From the NCBI RefSeq assembly GCF_001634285.1, contig NZ_CP015439.1, positions 62,001 to 126,000 of the forward strand: a stretch of DNA of 64,000 nucleotides, in the 5' to 3' direction. Below are positions 29,074 to 37,919 of the stretch, piece by piece. The notes under the pieces are model-generated. The model saw only the letters and a program-made list of their open reading frames with translations, did no database searches and was not told the origin of the DNA. The stretch comes from Anoxybacillus amylolyticus. Lineage in GTDB: Bacteria; Bacillota; Bacilli; Bacillales; Anoxybacillaceae. Positions within the stretch are counted from its first letter, which is position 1. Each line of letters begins with the position of its first letter. Position numbers and translations under genes: made by a program.

Positions 29074-30405
29074 TTAATAAATATCCAATTTCATCAAGAG
29101 ATCCAATGCCGTTTCTTTCCCTTTCCTTCGATCCTTTCTTCCATGTTTTCTCAATAGAAGGAGGAGAGAAGAAAGGCTGATTTCCTCCTTCGATAGGCGC
29201 AAAAGCAGTTGTTGCCAATAGGATTGGAGAACATCTAGTGCTTTCCGTTCACTGATTTGAATCCCTTCTTTTTGTTGCCAATACGTTCGAGCTTGAAACA
29301 GAAAGGTCTGGGTGACCAAAATGGCAATCAACGTCCCATATATATGGCATTCGAACCGTTCTTTCTTCATCTTTTTGACTTTCGCCAGATCAAAGACGGA
29401 CTTCCACGCTTTAAACAACAGTTCAATTTGCCACCGCAAGGAATAAAGCTCATAAACCTGTTGCCCATCAAACGACTCTTGTGGTAAATTAGTCAGTAAG
29501 ATGTGGTATTTCTTTTGTTCGAGGGTTTGGCGTGCCAGCGCCTTCCCTTTTCTTTTTTCCTTTTTTCGCACATACGCCATCCGTTTTTGCCATTCTTCTT
29601 CCGTCAGACGTCGAAAAATCAAGCGCGGGATATACAAACGCTCATGCCCGATGTATACATGTTCCATTTCTACGGATTCCCCTTCCTCTAATTGATTCCC
29701 AAGAGATTCCCAATCCCATTCCTTCCACCGGCTATTCTCTTTGATATACACTTTCATATCGGAACGGAGCCGAGTAATATAATACGCTCCGTGGGCGTCG
29801 ATCTCGGCCAGTGCGGCAACGGAGAAAAAGCCTAAATCCCGAATACATAGGTCATTCGGCAAAATCGTGTGCTGGGCATGATAGGCAAAACGGGCGTCCG
29901 AGTCATTAGCCGATTGAACACATAGTTGAAGACAGGCACCAGACAACAAGTCATATTCAAACTGAATTTTTGCTCCTGATGAGACGGAACCTCGGTAGTC
30001 CTCCCCATAGTCGGCAGGAACCAAAAAACTGGTCGAGTCCAAAATCCGCAAGCGAGTAAAACACGTCCGGTAGGTTTGGATGGTGGACCAAAGCAATGGG
30101 CGTTGTCGCTGGAGGAGAAGGAAAAACACTTCTCGCAAAAACGCCACGGCTCTCTCGGTAAACCGCTGATTCAATCCTTCACTGGACAGGGAACAGTCAT
30201 GGCGGAGTGTGAGAGACGTACATAACCGTTGGAGCGATTGTTGAGCCAGTGAGCCATCTCCCCATGCACAAAGAGTCAAAAATGCTTCTGCCGTTAATGC
30301 TCGTTTTCGCTGAATAAATCCCGTTTCTTGAGCAAGATGAGTCAATGTCTCAGGCGAGAAAAGTTGACGGATGGTTTTTATCCATGCTTGCATTTGATTT
30401 TCCAT
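29074..30405 (-). CDS. IS4-family transposase
   Basis: 443 aa, full length. DDE-type: first Asp in LRILDSTSF, second in CIRDLGFFS, and the IS4 signature Y-x2-R-x3-E-x6-K in YSLRWQIELLFKAWK. Cuts and rejoins DNA at the element ends. ATG 30405 has AGAAAGGA upstream, within a hairpin that can hide it. The intact frame and clean ends suggest a recent, possibly active copy. Confidence 0.93.
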   Translation of the reverse strand: MENQMQAWIKTIRQLFSPETLTHLAQETGFIQRKRALTAEAFLTLCAWGDGSLAQQSLQRLCTSLTLRHDCSLSSEGLNQRFTERAVAFLREVFFLLLQRQRPLLWSTIQTYRTCFTRLRILDSTSFLVPADYGEDYRGSVSSGAKIQFEYDLLSGACLQLCVQSANDSDARFAYHAQHTILPNDLCIRDLGFFSVAALAEIDAHGAYYITRLRSDMKVYIKENSRWKEWDWESLGNQLEEGESVEMEHVYIGHERLYIPRLIFRRLTEEEWQKRMAYVRKKEKRKGKALARQTLEQKKYHILLTNLPQESFDGQQVYELYSLRWQIELLFKAWKSVFDLAKVKKMKKERFECHIYGTLIAILVTQTFLFQARTYWQQKEGIQISERKALDVLQSYWQQLLLRLSKEEISLSSLLLLLRKHGRKDRRKGKETALDLLMKLDIY

Positions 30406-30412
30406 AGAAAAA

Positions 30413-30447
30413 ATCCTTTCTAACGAAGAGTATTCGCTAGAAAGGAT
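30413..30447 (-). promoter_or_regulatory. Hairpin covering the transposase ribosome binding site
   Basis: ATCCTTTCTAACGAA (30413-30427) pairs with TTCGCTAGAAAGGAT (30433-30447), 15 bp with one G-T pair. The AGAAAGGA site is in the stem. Transcripts entering from outside would fold and not be translated, a known insertion-sequence protection strategy. Confidence 0.65.
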
Positions 30448-30499
30448 ACCATGTTTTTAACGGTGTACAAAGGCCCAATTTCTTAACTTGATGGCTATG

Positions 30500-30510
30500 G
30501 GGCAAAAGCC
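30500..30510. repeat. Target-site duplication, right
   Basis: GGGCAAAAGCC, identical to 28919-28929. It keeps a usable hairpin (GGGGC/GCCCC) just after the nrnA stop. Confidence 0.85.
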
Positions 30511-30515
30511 CCCTT

Positions 30516-31463
30516 TTAGCTTGTGCGGCACGCTGCTTCTAAATCAGCAATCACTTGGTCAGCTTCGCCCCATGAGTCAATCGTGGCACCAGCGGCAAAT
30601 GGATGACCTCCACCGCGGTATTTTTTCGCCACTTCATTGACGATGACTCCTTTAGAACGCAGCCGCACGCGGATGTCTTTTTCTTCTTCAATGAAAAATA
30701 CCCATGCGCGGATTCCTTCGATATCCCCTAGCAGACTAACAAGCTGTGATGCTTCCGAAGGTGTCACACAATATTGTTCAAGCAGCGATTTCGGTATTTT
30801 CACAAACGCCACTCCTGAATCGGAAAGTTCAAAATTTTGCAGCACATACCCGCTTAAATGGGCAACGTTCACCGGTGTACGATACAGTTCGTTGTATAGC
30901 TCGGTCATCGAGAACCCATATTGGATTAGCTCGCTTGCATATTGAAACGTTTTTGCACTCGTTCTTGAGAAAAGAAAGCGGCCAGTATCGCCAACAATGC
31001 CGGCGTAAATGAGGCGCGCTGCTTCTTTCGTCATCACTAACCCTTGGCCTTTTCCAGCTAAATAAAACTCATAAATCATTTCGCTTGTCGAGCTGGCATT
31101 TGTATCCACCCATACGATATCCCCGTACGGATCTTCGTTTGGATGATGGTCAATTTTAATGAGCTTTTGGCCAAGGCGATAACGCCCATCGCAAATTCGT
31201 TCTTCGTTCGCTGTATCGCATACGATGACGAGCGCCTGTGCGTAAACAGCGTCGTCAATTTGATCTAGCCGTCTTAAAAAATGCAGCGTTGGTTCTTCTT
31301 TTCCGACAGTATAAATCTTTTTCTCCGGAAACGAAGCTTTTAAAATTTCTGCTAGTCCTCCTTGTGAACCGTATGCATCCGGATCGGGACGCACATGGCG
31401 GTGAATGATGACCGTATCAAATTGCCGGATCATCTCTAAAATAGCAAGTGCCTGTTCTTTCAT
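30516..31463 (-). CDS. nrnA: Bifunctional oligoribonuclease/pAp phosphatase NrnA
   Basis: 315 aa DHH-family enzyme. N-terminal metal site HRHVRPDPDAYGSQ, the DHH motif KIDHHPN, Asp in GIVGDTGRF, and the DHHA1 glycine motif YRGGGHPFAAG. In Bacillus it degrades nano-RNAs of 2-5 nt and dephosphorylates 3',5'-pAp. Same place as ytqI in B. subtilis, although now separated from ytrI by the IS. Confidence 0.94.
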   Translation of the reverse strand: MKEQALAILEMIRQFDTVIIHRHVRPDPDAYGSQGGLAEILKASFPEKKIYTVGKEEPTLHFLRRLDQIDDAVYAQALVIVCDTANEERICDGRYRLGQKLIKIDHHPNEDPYGDIVWVDTNASSTSEMIYEFYLAGKGQGLVMTKEAARLIYAGIVGDTGRFLFSRTSAKTFQYASELIQYGFSMTELYNELYRTPVNVAHLSGYVLQNFELSDSGVAFVKIPKSLLEQYCVTPSEASQLVSLLGDIEGIRAWVFFIEEEKDIRVRLRSKGVIVNEVAKKYRGGGHPFAAGATIDSWGEADQVIADLEAACRTS

Positions 31464-31555
31464 CGCAACTTCTCCTCTTTAATTACGATAGTTTTCTTTC
31501 ATTATAAGGGAAAACCATGTACAATGGTAGAGAAAGAAAAGATGGAGGGAACGTT

Positions 31556-31867
31556 ATGCCAGTATTCGTTATTCTTATTGTTTTTTCGCTTTCGTTTTAT
31601 GTTTATTATAAAATTAAATATTTTCGAAGCCGTCGTCCCGCAGAACGCCGCTGGATTTCTGCAAAAGCGAGCATGGCACTCGGCTCATTCGTCTTTTTCT
31701 TTGGCGTAAACCAATTTTTTCTTTATTCCTCGACCGTAACATATCTCGTCGGCACGATTTTTTTGTTGATCGGCGGCGGAAGTGCATGGGCTGGCTACCG
31801 TGCCTATAAATATTATTTGCCGCTTGTCATCGAAGAGGCAGAACAACTAGCAAAAAACGGGGGATAA
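31556..31867 (+). CDS. ytpI: YtpI-like membrane protein
   Basis: 103 aa. First span at residues 1-17, a basic loop (YFRSRRPAERRW), then two spans (about 36-52 and 58-76). Function unknown. ATG 31556 has GGAGGGAACGTT before it; earlier codons in the frame lack a site. Divergent from nrnA and convergent with ytoI, as in Bacillus. Confidence 0.85.
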   Translation: MPVFVILIVFSLSFYVYYKIKYFRSRRPAERRWISAKASMALGSFVFFFGVNQFFLYSSTVTYLVGTIFLLIGGGSAWAGYRAYKYYLPLVIEEAEQLAKNGG

Positions 31868-31877
31868 TCCCCCGTTT
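31855..31877. terminator. Shared terminator of ytpI and ytoI
   Basis: Perfect 10-bp stem AAACGGGGGA / TCCCCCGTTT. The 3-nt loop is the ytpI stop codon TAA. Confidence 0.8.
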
Positions 31878-31880
31878 CGC

Positions 31881-33197
31881 CTATCGGTCCATCAACTGGC
31901 ACATCATCATTGCTTTGCCGACGACCGCCCCTTCGTGATACACTTCCACATCGACCTTCCCGAACTTCCGACCAATTTCGAGCAGCCTAGCTTTAATATC
32001 GATCGTGCTATCGATTTGTACCGGCTTAATAAAATAAATTGTAATATTTTCCATCACTAAATCTCCGCGTTTATAAAGGCGCAATGCCCGCGTTGCTGCT
32101 TCCGTTACAATCGTGGTGAATACACCGTACGACAGCGTCCCTAAATAATTCGTCATTTGCGGTGTAACCGTGCAGCGAAAGACGTTTTCCGTTTTCGAAT
32201 GCGGATCTACTTCACGGAATTGGCTTGTAATAATGTCGTCAATCGTTTCACCGACTTGCGGTTGCCGCTGAATCATTTGCAACGCCTTCAACACATCTTG
32301 ACGGCTAATAATGCCTTGCAGACGATTATGATCATCGACGACCGGCAACAGTTCAATCCCTTCCCATACCATCATATGTGAAGCGGAAGCAACCGATGTT
32401 TTACCGTTAACGGTGATCGGATGCTTCGTCATCACTTTTTCAATCGGAAGTTGCCGATCGCAATCTAACACGTCTTTTGACGTGACCATTCCTTGTACTT
32501 TCAATTGCTGATCGACGACTGGGAAGCGGCTATGTTTCGTTTCGCGATTCAACTGATACCACTTTTCCACTACATCTGTCGTTTGCAAATACACCGTTTT
32601 TTCGAGTGGAATCAAAATGTCTTCGACAAGTACAATTTCTTTTTTAATCAATTGGTCGTAAATCGCCCGATTAATCATCGTGGCGACAGTAAACGTATCG
32701 TAGCTCGTTGAAATAATCGGTAATTGTAATTCATCCGCTAATTTTTTTACATGATCCGCCGTATCAAAACCGCCAGTAATTAAAACAGCCGCTCCGGCTT
32801 CTAACGCAAGTTGGTGCGCTTTCGTCCGGTTGCCGACAATGAGTAAATCGCCTGCACCTGTATAGCGCATCATCGCTTCAAGCTGCATTGCGCCGATGAC
32901 AAAGCGGTTTAACGTTTTATAAAGCCCTTCCCGTCCGCCTAACACTTGACCGTCAACGATATTAACGACTTCAGCGTACGTCAGCTTCTCAATATTTTCT
33001 TTCTTTTTCCGTTCAATACGAATCGTACCGACGCGCTCGATTGTACTGACATACCCTTTGTTTTCTGCATCTTTAATCGCGCGGTATGCCGTTCCTTCGC
33101 TCACGCCCATTTCTTTTGCGATTTGCCGGACGGAAATTTTTTCTCCAACTGGCAAGCTATCAATATATTGCAAAATTTGTTCGTGTTTTGTCGCCAA
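31881..33197 (-). CDS. ytoI: YtoI: winged helix, DRTGG, CBS pair and hotdog domains
   Basis: 438 aa. Order: N-terminal helix-turn-helix (ISVRQIAKEMGVSEGTAYRA), DRTGG domain (about 65-180), two CBS domains (about 190-315, with SRFPVVD and ELLPVVDD), and a C-terminal MaoC/thioesterase-like hotdog domain. CBS pairs sense adenine nucleotides, and the helix-turn-helix suggests DNA binding, but the target is not known. Start TTG 33197 has AAGGG upstream. A plausible promoter is TTGTCG-17-TAAAAT at about 33240-33270. Confidence 0.87.
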   Translation of the reverse strand: MATKHEQILQYIDSLPVGEKISVRQIAKEMGVSEGTAYRAIKDAENKGYVSTIERVGTIRIERKKKENIEKLTYAEVVNIVDGQVLGGREGLYKTLNRFVIGAMQLEAMMRYTGAGDLLIVGNRTKAHQLALEAGAAVLITGGFDTADHVKKLADELQLPIISTSYDTFTVATMINRAIYDQLIKKEIVLVEDILIPLEKTVYLQTTDVVEKWYQLNRETKHSRFPVVDQQLKVQGMVTSKDVLDCDRQLPIEKVMTKHPITVNGKTSVASASHMMVWEGIELLPVVDDHNRLQGIISRQDVLKALQMIQRQPQVGETIDDIITSQFREVDPHSKTENVFRCTVTPQMTNYLGTLSYGVFTTIVTEAATRALRLYKRGDLVMENITIYFIKPVQIDSTIDIKARLLEIGRKFGKVDVEVYHEGAVVGKAMMMCQLMDR

Positions 33198-33306
33198 ATG
33201 TCTTCACCCTTTGTCCAATGTCTACTTCCTATTAGGTTACCAATTTTACTAAAATCACCAAATAACGACAAAGATTTTAATAAAATTGTTTATCCGTCCA
33301 TGCAGA

Positions 33307-34524
33307 TTACGCTACAAGTACCCGGATTGGGTGTAACCCCACACCCTCTATCCCATTGGCAAACGCCTTTGGGAATACTTTTCTCATGATGTTGTATGCG
33401 CCGTTGACATCTGCGTTGATAAGCATTCCATTTGCGGATTGAAACAACCCTCGCTTGATGCGCGTTCCTTTGTACTGTTTTTGTTTCTTGATTTCTTCCA
33501 TGTCTAAAAAACTGCATTTGGATGTATAGCTTTCTTCTGTTACGATGACGCGGATACCATGCTGTTCTGCTTTGTACCGCAATTGATGAATAAACGTTTG
33601 ATACGGAATGTGTACAAACGATTGATTCGTACGCTTTCCAAGATTCACCTCACGTTTCCAATCTTTATTCATCCCTACAACAATTGTATCACAGTCCAAA
33701 GACAACGCGTGTTTGATAACAAAGCGACTGGCTTGGTGCATAAAGTTTTCAACGATGTGATTTCGCTTTTCCGTTATCTTGCTCATTCGCTTTGTCCAAT
33801 CTAAGCGATTCATTTGTTTCACCACTTTGCGGTAATGGCTTATTTGTTTGTTATAGTATTGATTGACGGATTTTAGACCTTTACCATCGATAGCGATCGG
33901 TTTTGCACCTACATTGTTGACAATGGTTGCGAAGTTATCTAATCCTAAATCAATACTTATATACCTGCCATTGTCTTTCTTTCCAGATGGAACGCTAATT
34001 TTATATACCACTTCTACAACGATGTGCTGATGTTTTGGAATGAAACGAACTTGTTGTAGTTTTCCTACTATTTTTGTTTTGAGCTGAAACCCTTGAAAAC
34101 ATTCAGGGAACACTACATGATTGTCTTTTATTTTGCATGATTGATTCGTTAGCACAAGCACATATCGCCCATCTTTTCTTACATATTTCGGTGGCTTCGG
34201 TCTGCCTGTATATTTTTCTTTATTCTTTGCCCTATCTTTCATTGATTTGAAAAACGACTTCCAGTTTTGATGCAGCATTCTTAACGTCTGTTGTGCACAT
34301 TGAGCAAGCGGCATCGCCCGATAGTCTGCGTCCATTCCTTCTGTTTTGATTAGTTTGTCTAGTTTGTTATAGGAAAGATAGGTACCATCTTTAAAAAACA
34401 ACTGGCGGACATGATAATTCGCGAAATTGTAAAGATTTTTCGAGCGAAAACAAAACTCATCGAGCATATGAAAATACGGATGGCTCGGTTTGATGATATA
34501 TTTTTCAACCCTTGTGGCATCCAC
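33307..34524 (-). CDS. tnpB: Lone TnpB (IS200/IS605-type RNA-guided nuclease)
   Basis: 405 aa, complete. RuvC-I Asp in ISIDLGLDNFATIV and RuvC-III Asp in INADVNGAYNI. The RuvC-II region reads TIVVGMNKDWKREVNLG, without the usual Glu after the strand; a Glu 9 residues on may replace it, as in a TnpB branch with a rearranged site. The zinc-finger region has one Cys only (SKCSFLD), also typical of that branch. No TnpA transposase is nearby, so it cannot move alone. The DNA after the stop (33270-33330) should encode the guide RNA scaffold. Confidence 0.85.
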   Translation of the reverse strand: MDATRVEKYIIKPSHPYFHMLDEFCFRSKNLYNFANYHVRQLFFKDGTYLSYNKLDKLIKTEGMDADYRAMPLAQCAQQTLRMLHQNWKSFFKSMKDRAKNKEKYTGRPKPPKYVRKDGRYVLVLTNQSCKIKDNHVVFPECFQGFQLKTKIVGKLQQVRFIPKHQHIVVEVVYKISVPSGKKDNGRYISIDLGLDNFATIVNNVGAKPIAIDGKGLKSVNQYYNKQISHYRKVVKQMNRLDWTKRMSKITEKRNHIVENFMHQASRFVIKHALSLDCDTIVVGMNKDWKREVNLGKRTNQSFVHIPYQTFIHQLRYKAEQHGIRVIVTEESYTSKCSFLDMEEIKKQKQYKGTRIKRGLFQSANGMLINADVNGAYNIMRKVFPKAFANGIEGVGLHPIRVLVA

Positions 34525-34842
34525 TCTACATTCCCCTCACTTTCTTGTGCATATTTTACAAGAGTATGTCTGCAGATTGGAATGGATACAAATCCTTCTT
34601 TTTCACAGAGATTTATCTTTATTTATAATATACTGCGCAAATTATATATATCCAAGGAAAAGTATGAACATAAACCATCTCCGCATTCTCTTAAAAAAGC
34701 CTCTAAACAAGAGGGTAACGATAGATTTGCTTCAAGATGGCTTTTTTATTAAAAAATGATAACATTTTTTATTGATTTAATTTTTTCTTTACTATAGCAA
34801 TTTTCTTTCTTATCTTTAGAAAAAAGAGCCACGAAGGCTCTT
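34525..34842. other. Non-coding stretch upstream of tnpB
   Basis: AT-rich. Contains a small hairpin (CCTCTAAACAAGAGG near 34703) and the ytkL terminator. It probably includes the left end of the TnpB element, but I cannot mark the boundary. Confidence 0.5.
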
Positions 34843-34844
34843 TT
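34822..34844 (-). terminator. Terminator after ytkL
   Basis: AAAAGAGCC / GGCTCTTTT with a 5-nt loop, T-run on the minus strand, overlapping the ytkL stop. Confidence 0.85.
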
Positions 34845-35523
34845 ATAGTTCGATGCTTTCGCCCGGACGCAATACTTTTCCGACGCCATCTTTCAACATC
34901 GAAACAAACTGCTCCGGATCTTGCTTAATGACCGGGAACGTATTGTAGTGAATCGGCACCACCGTTTTGGCCCGCAACCATTCCGCAGCTAATGCTGCAT
35001 CTTCCGATCCCATTGTAAAGTTGTCACCAATCGGCAAAAAGGCAACATCAATCTCATTTCGCTCTCCGATTAGTTTCATATCGGAAAATAGTGCGGTATC
35101 GCCTGCATGATAAATCGTCTTTCCTTCTGCGGTAAATAAAATTCCGCACGGCATACCTGTATAAATGATTTGTTTATTTTCATCAATATAGCTCGAGCCG
35201 TGGAACGCTTGCGTCAATTTCACTTTTCCAAACTCAAATTGATGCGCCCCACCAATATGCATTGGATGTACATTGACCCCTTGCCAGCTTAAATACGTCG
35301 CCAGCTCAAACGGCGCAACGACGAGAGCGTTGTTGCGCAACGCGAGCGGCACCGTATCGCCAACATGGTCGCCATGTCCGTGCGTCAATAAAATGACATC
35401 GGCTTTTACTTTTTCTGCGGTTAAGTCAGTCAGTTCGTTTCCTGTAATGAACGGGTCGATAAAAACCGTCGTGCCGTTCGTTTGAATTTCCACAACAGAA
35501 TGTCCATGATACGTCAATTTCAT
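34843..35523 (-). CDS. ytkL: Metallo-beta-lactamase-fold hydrolase YtkL
   Basis: 226 aa. The fold's metal motif HGHGDHVGD is present, with [11 protein letters not shown] and [10 protein letters not shown] giving further ligands. UlaG-like family; the physiological substrate is unknown. ATG 35523 is chosen for AAAGGAG upstream and the conserved start MKLTYHGHS; the frame is open for 34 more codons. Confidence 0.9.
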   Translation of the reverse strand: MKLTYHGHSVVEIQTNGTTVFIDPFITGNELTDLTAEKVKADVILLTHGHGDHVGDTVPLALRNNALVVAPFELATYLSWQGVNVHPMHIGGAHQFEFGKVKLTQAFHGSSYIDENKQIIYTGMPCGILFTAEGKTIYHAGDTALFSDMKLIGERNEIDVAFLPIGDNFTMGSEDAALAAEWLRAKTVVPIHYNTFPVIKQDPEQFVSMLKDGVGKVLRPGESIEL

Positions 35524-35657
35524 CTCACATCTTCTCCTTTCGCGGTTTTTCCTTAGTATGTATTTCGCACTTCTTTTTTGATTTCCTTTTTTGTTTACAT
35601 TTTCTTTCGTTATTGGTACGCTCAATGATAGAATCTACATGAAAAGAAGGGGATACA

Positions 35658-36752
35658 GTGAATCAACGATTACGTGCTTTTTCCGAGTGGCTTCAAGAAC
35701 AACATATTACCTTTGCCCTGATTACGTCCACACCAAATGTGTTTTATTTAAGCGGGTTTTATAGCGATCCACACGAACGATTGCTAGCGTTGCTCGTCTT
35801 TCCAAATGAAGAGCCGGTGCTAGTTTGTCCGCAAATGGAAGTCGAACAAGCAAAACATTCTGGCTGGGCGTATTCGCTCATTGGCTATAGCGACACCGAC
35901 CATCCGTGGGAGCTGATTGCCAACTATCTAAAAAAACTTGCGCTCCCAATCGAAAAAGTGGCTGTCGAAAAAAGCCATCTTTCGCTCGAACGGTATGAAC
36001 AGTTCTCTACTTATTTCCCAACCCGTGCGATGGTAAACGCCGAAGAAAAGTTGCGCCAGCTTCGCATGATAAAAGAAGAAAGCGAAATTGCTATTTTGCG
36101 TCAAGCAGCGGCGCTTGCCAATTTGGGCGTCGAAGTCGGCATACAAACAATCGCCGAAGGAAAAACGGAATTGGACATCATCGCGACGATCGAGCATGAA
36201 TTGAAGAAAAAAGGCGTCCGCGAAATGTCGTTTGCGACAATGGTCTTAACCGGTGAAAAAACAGCAGCGCCACACGGTGTTCCTGGCTTAACACCTATTC
36301 AACGAGGCGATTTTGTGCTGTTTGATTTAGGCGTCGTCCTTGACGGATATTGTTCAGACATTACAAGAACGGTTGTTTTCGGAACACCAAACGAGGAACA
36401 GAAACGTATATATGAAACAGTACGAAAAGCGCAACTCGCTGCCATCGCTGCTTCTAAACCAGGGGCAGCCGTCGGAACAGTCGACCAAGCCGCAAGACAA
36501 ATTATTGAAGAAGCAGGATATGGGCCGTATTTTACCCACCGTGTTGGTCACGGGTTAGGTATCGAAATTCATGAATATCCATGCATGAACGCAACGAATC
36601 CGCTACCGCTCCAACGCGGAATGGTGTTTACGATTGAACCAGGTATTTACGTTCCATCCATCGGTGGTGTGCGCATTGAAGACGATGTGCTGATTACCGA
36701 TACCGGCGTCGAAGTGTTGACGAACTATCCAAAAGAACTTATCATTTTATAA
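35658..36752 (+). CDS. M24-family Xaa-Pro aminopeptidase/dipeptidase
   Basis: 364 aa. Creatinase-like N-terminal domain (1-125) and a pita-bread catalytic domain with the metal ligands: Asp in VLFDLGVVLDGY, Asp in CSDITRT, His in HRVGHGLGIEIHE, Glu in FTIEPGIYVP and Glu in VRIEDD. Removes residues next to proline in the cytoplasm. Start GTG 35658 with AAGGGG upstream. Divergent from ytkL. Confidence 0.9.
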   Translation: MNQRLRAFSEWLQEQHITFALITSTPNVFYLSGFYSDPHERLLALLVFPNEEPVLVCPQMEVEQAKHSGWAYSLIGYSDTDHPWELIANYLKKLALPIEKVAVEKSHLSLERYEQFSTYFPTRAMVNAEEKLRQLRMIKEESEIAILRQAAALANLGVEVGIQTIAEGKTELDIIATIEHELKKKGVREMSFATMVLTGEKTAAPHGVPGLTPIQRGDFVLFDLGVVLDGYCSDITRTVVFGTPNEEQKRIYETVRKAQLAAIAASKPGAAVGTVDQAARQIIEEAGYGPYFTHRVGHGLGIEIHEYPCMNATNPLPLQRGMVFTIEPGIYVPSIGGVRIEDDVLITDTGVEVLTNYPKELIIL

Positions 36753-36781
36753 GCAAGCGGCGGGGATGCCACTTGCTTTTT

Positions 36782-37543
36782 TTACCGGTACCGGTGAATC
36801 ACGTCTAATCCACCGGTAATGTCAATGACAGCACCGGTGATCATATCCGAGTTTTCGTCACATAAAAATGCGATCACTCGCGCAATATCTTCCCCTGTTC
36901 CAGAGCGTCCGATCGGCGTCATCTCGTCCTTTTTCTTTCTTGATTGAGCAATCGTCGCTTCTTTCATCTCCCCTAAAATATTGCCAGGGCAAATCATATT
37001 GGCCGTAATCCCATATTCTGCCTCTTCCACTGCAATTGTTTTCGTCAATGAAACTAATCCGACTTTTGCCGCACTGAATGCTGCGCGATGCAACCAGCCC
37101 GGTGCGCTCGCTGCCCCTTGAAATCCGTATGTAATAATGCGACCGAACCGTTGTTTTCGCATAATCGGAATTGTTTTTTTAAATAGATGAAAGACTGCGC
37201 TTAAATTCCCCTCAATCATTTCATACCATTCATCTTCGGTATATTCCACAAGTTTTTTCCTTTCAAAAATGTAGGGACCGGCGTTGTTAATTAAACAATC
37301 AATGCGACCGAATCGCTCAAGCGCTTGATCGACAAGCGCATGCAAGTCTTCTTTTTTTGTCACATCCCCTTTAACAAATTGCAGCCTTTCGGATAGATGC
37401 ACATATTGTTCTTTCAGCGACTGCACTGCTAATTCATCGCTTCGATAGTTAACGGTGACAGAATAGCCTTTCTCCAGCAATAACTCCGTCACTTTTCGAC
37501 CTAATCCTTTCGCACCCGCTGTGATGAGGGCATGTCTCACCAA
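36782..37543 (-). CDS. ytkK: Short-chain dehydrogenase-like protein YtkK
   Basis: 253 aa Rossmann protein of the SDR superfamily. The cofactor loop reads TAGAKGLG rather than TGxxxGxG, with NNAG conserved (LINNAGPYI). At the catalytic Y-x3-K the sequence is FSAAK: the tyrosine is a phenylalanine. Classical oxidoreductase activity is therefore doubtful, though I believe the family shares this change. The end ITGAVIDITGGL is normal. Confidence 0.83.
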   Translation of the reverse strand: MVRHALITAGAKGLGRKVTELLLEKGYSVTVNYRSDELAVQSLKEQYVHLSERLQFVKGDVTKKEDLHALVDQALERFGRIDCLINNAGPYIFERKKLVEYTEDEWYEMIEGNLSAVFHLFKKTIPIMRKQRFGRIITYGFQGAASAPGWLHRAAFSAAKVGLVSLTKTIAVEEAEYGITANMICPGNILGEMKEATIAQSRKKKDEMTPIGRSGTGEDIARVIAFLCDENSDMITGAVIDITGGLDVIHRYR

Positions 37544-37622
37544 AACTCCTCCCCATGAACAATCTCTCTCTTTACTTTACTACAAATGTAACCAAAAAGA
37601 CACGTGCAGCGCACTCATGATA

Positions 37623-37656
37623 AAACCATCACGGTAGAAGACTACCGTGATGGTTT
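37623..37656 (-). terminator. Terminator after the 49-aa gene
   Basis: Perfect 15-bp stem AAACCATCACGGTAG and complement, AAGA loop, followed by TTTTATC on the minus strand, 3 nt after the stop. Confidence 0.85.
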
Positions 37657-37658
37657 AC

Positions 37659-37808
37659 TTATTCTCCTGCCTCTCGGCGTGGATGGTAATATCCTTCCTC
37701 TTGCTCGATGACGCCACTTTGGTACGCATTCATAATTTGCTCGCTAATTGCTTGTACCGCCTCTTCATCATCATATAGAGACTGTCTTACATCGGGCTCT
37801 CTTTTCAC
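37659..37808 (-). CDS. Small acidic conserved-looking protein, 49 aa
   Basis: Start GTG 37808 with AGAGGTGGG upstream, stop 37659, then a strong terminator 3 nt on. The product is acidic and helical (YDDEEAVQAISEQIMNAYQS). It ends with a tail, EEGYYHPRREAGE. I do not recognise the family. The ribosome binding site, terminator and codon use argue that it is a real gene. Confidence 0.65.
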   Translation of the reverse strand: MKREPDVRQSLYDDEEAVQAISEQIMNAYQSGVIEQEEGYYHPRREAGE

Positions 37809-37919
37809 ACTTCCCACCTCTTTTCATAAAAATGTAACGATATCTATAGTTTTACTTGTCCACTGCATGTTATACTTATATTAAAGTTAGCATTTCTATC
37901 CAAAAGGGGAGTGGGAAAC

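Larger units (their letters stand above)
28930..30499 (-). mobile_element. IS4-family (IS231-like) insertion sequence
   Basis: 1,570 bp, ends CATACCCGTCAAGTTTAG and (complement) CATAGCCATCAAGTTAAG, 15 of 18 identical, close to IS231 ends as I recall them. An 11-bp duplication flanks it. One transposase, complete. It sits in a terminator, not in a gene. Confidence 0.9.

Noticed and set aside
33307-34524. TnpB as a Cas12-type CRISPR effector
   Set aside because: 405 aa, no array, no cas1/cas2; fits IS605-type TnpB.
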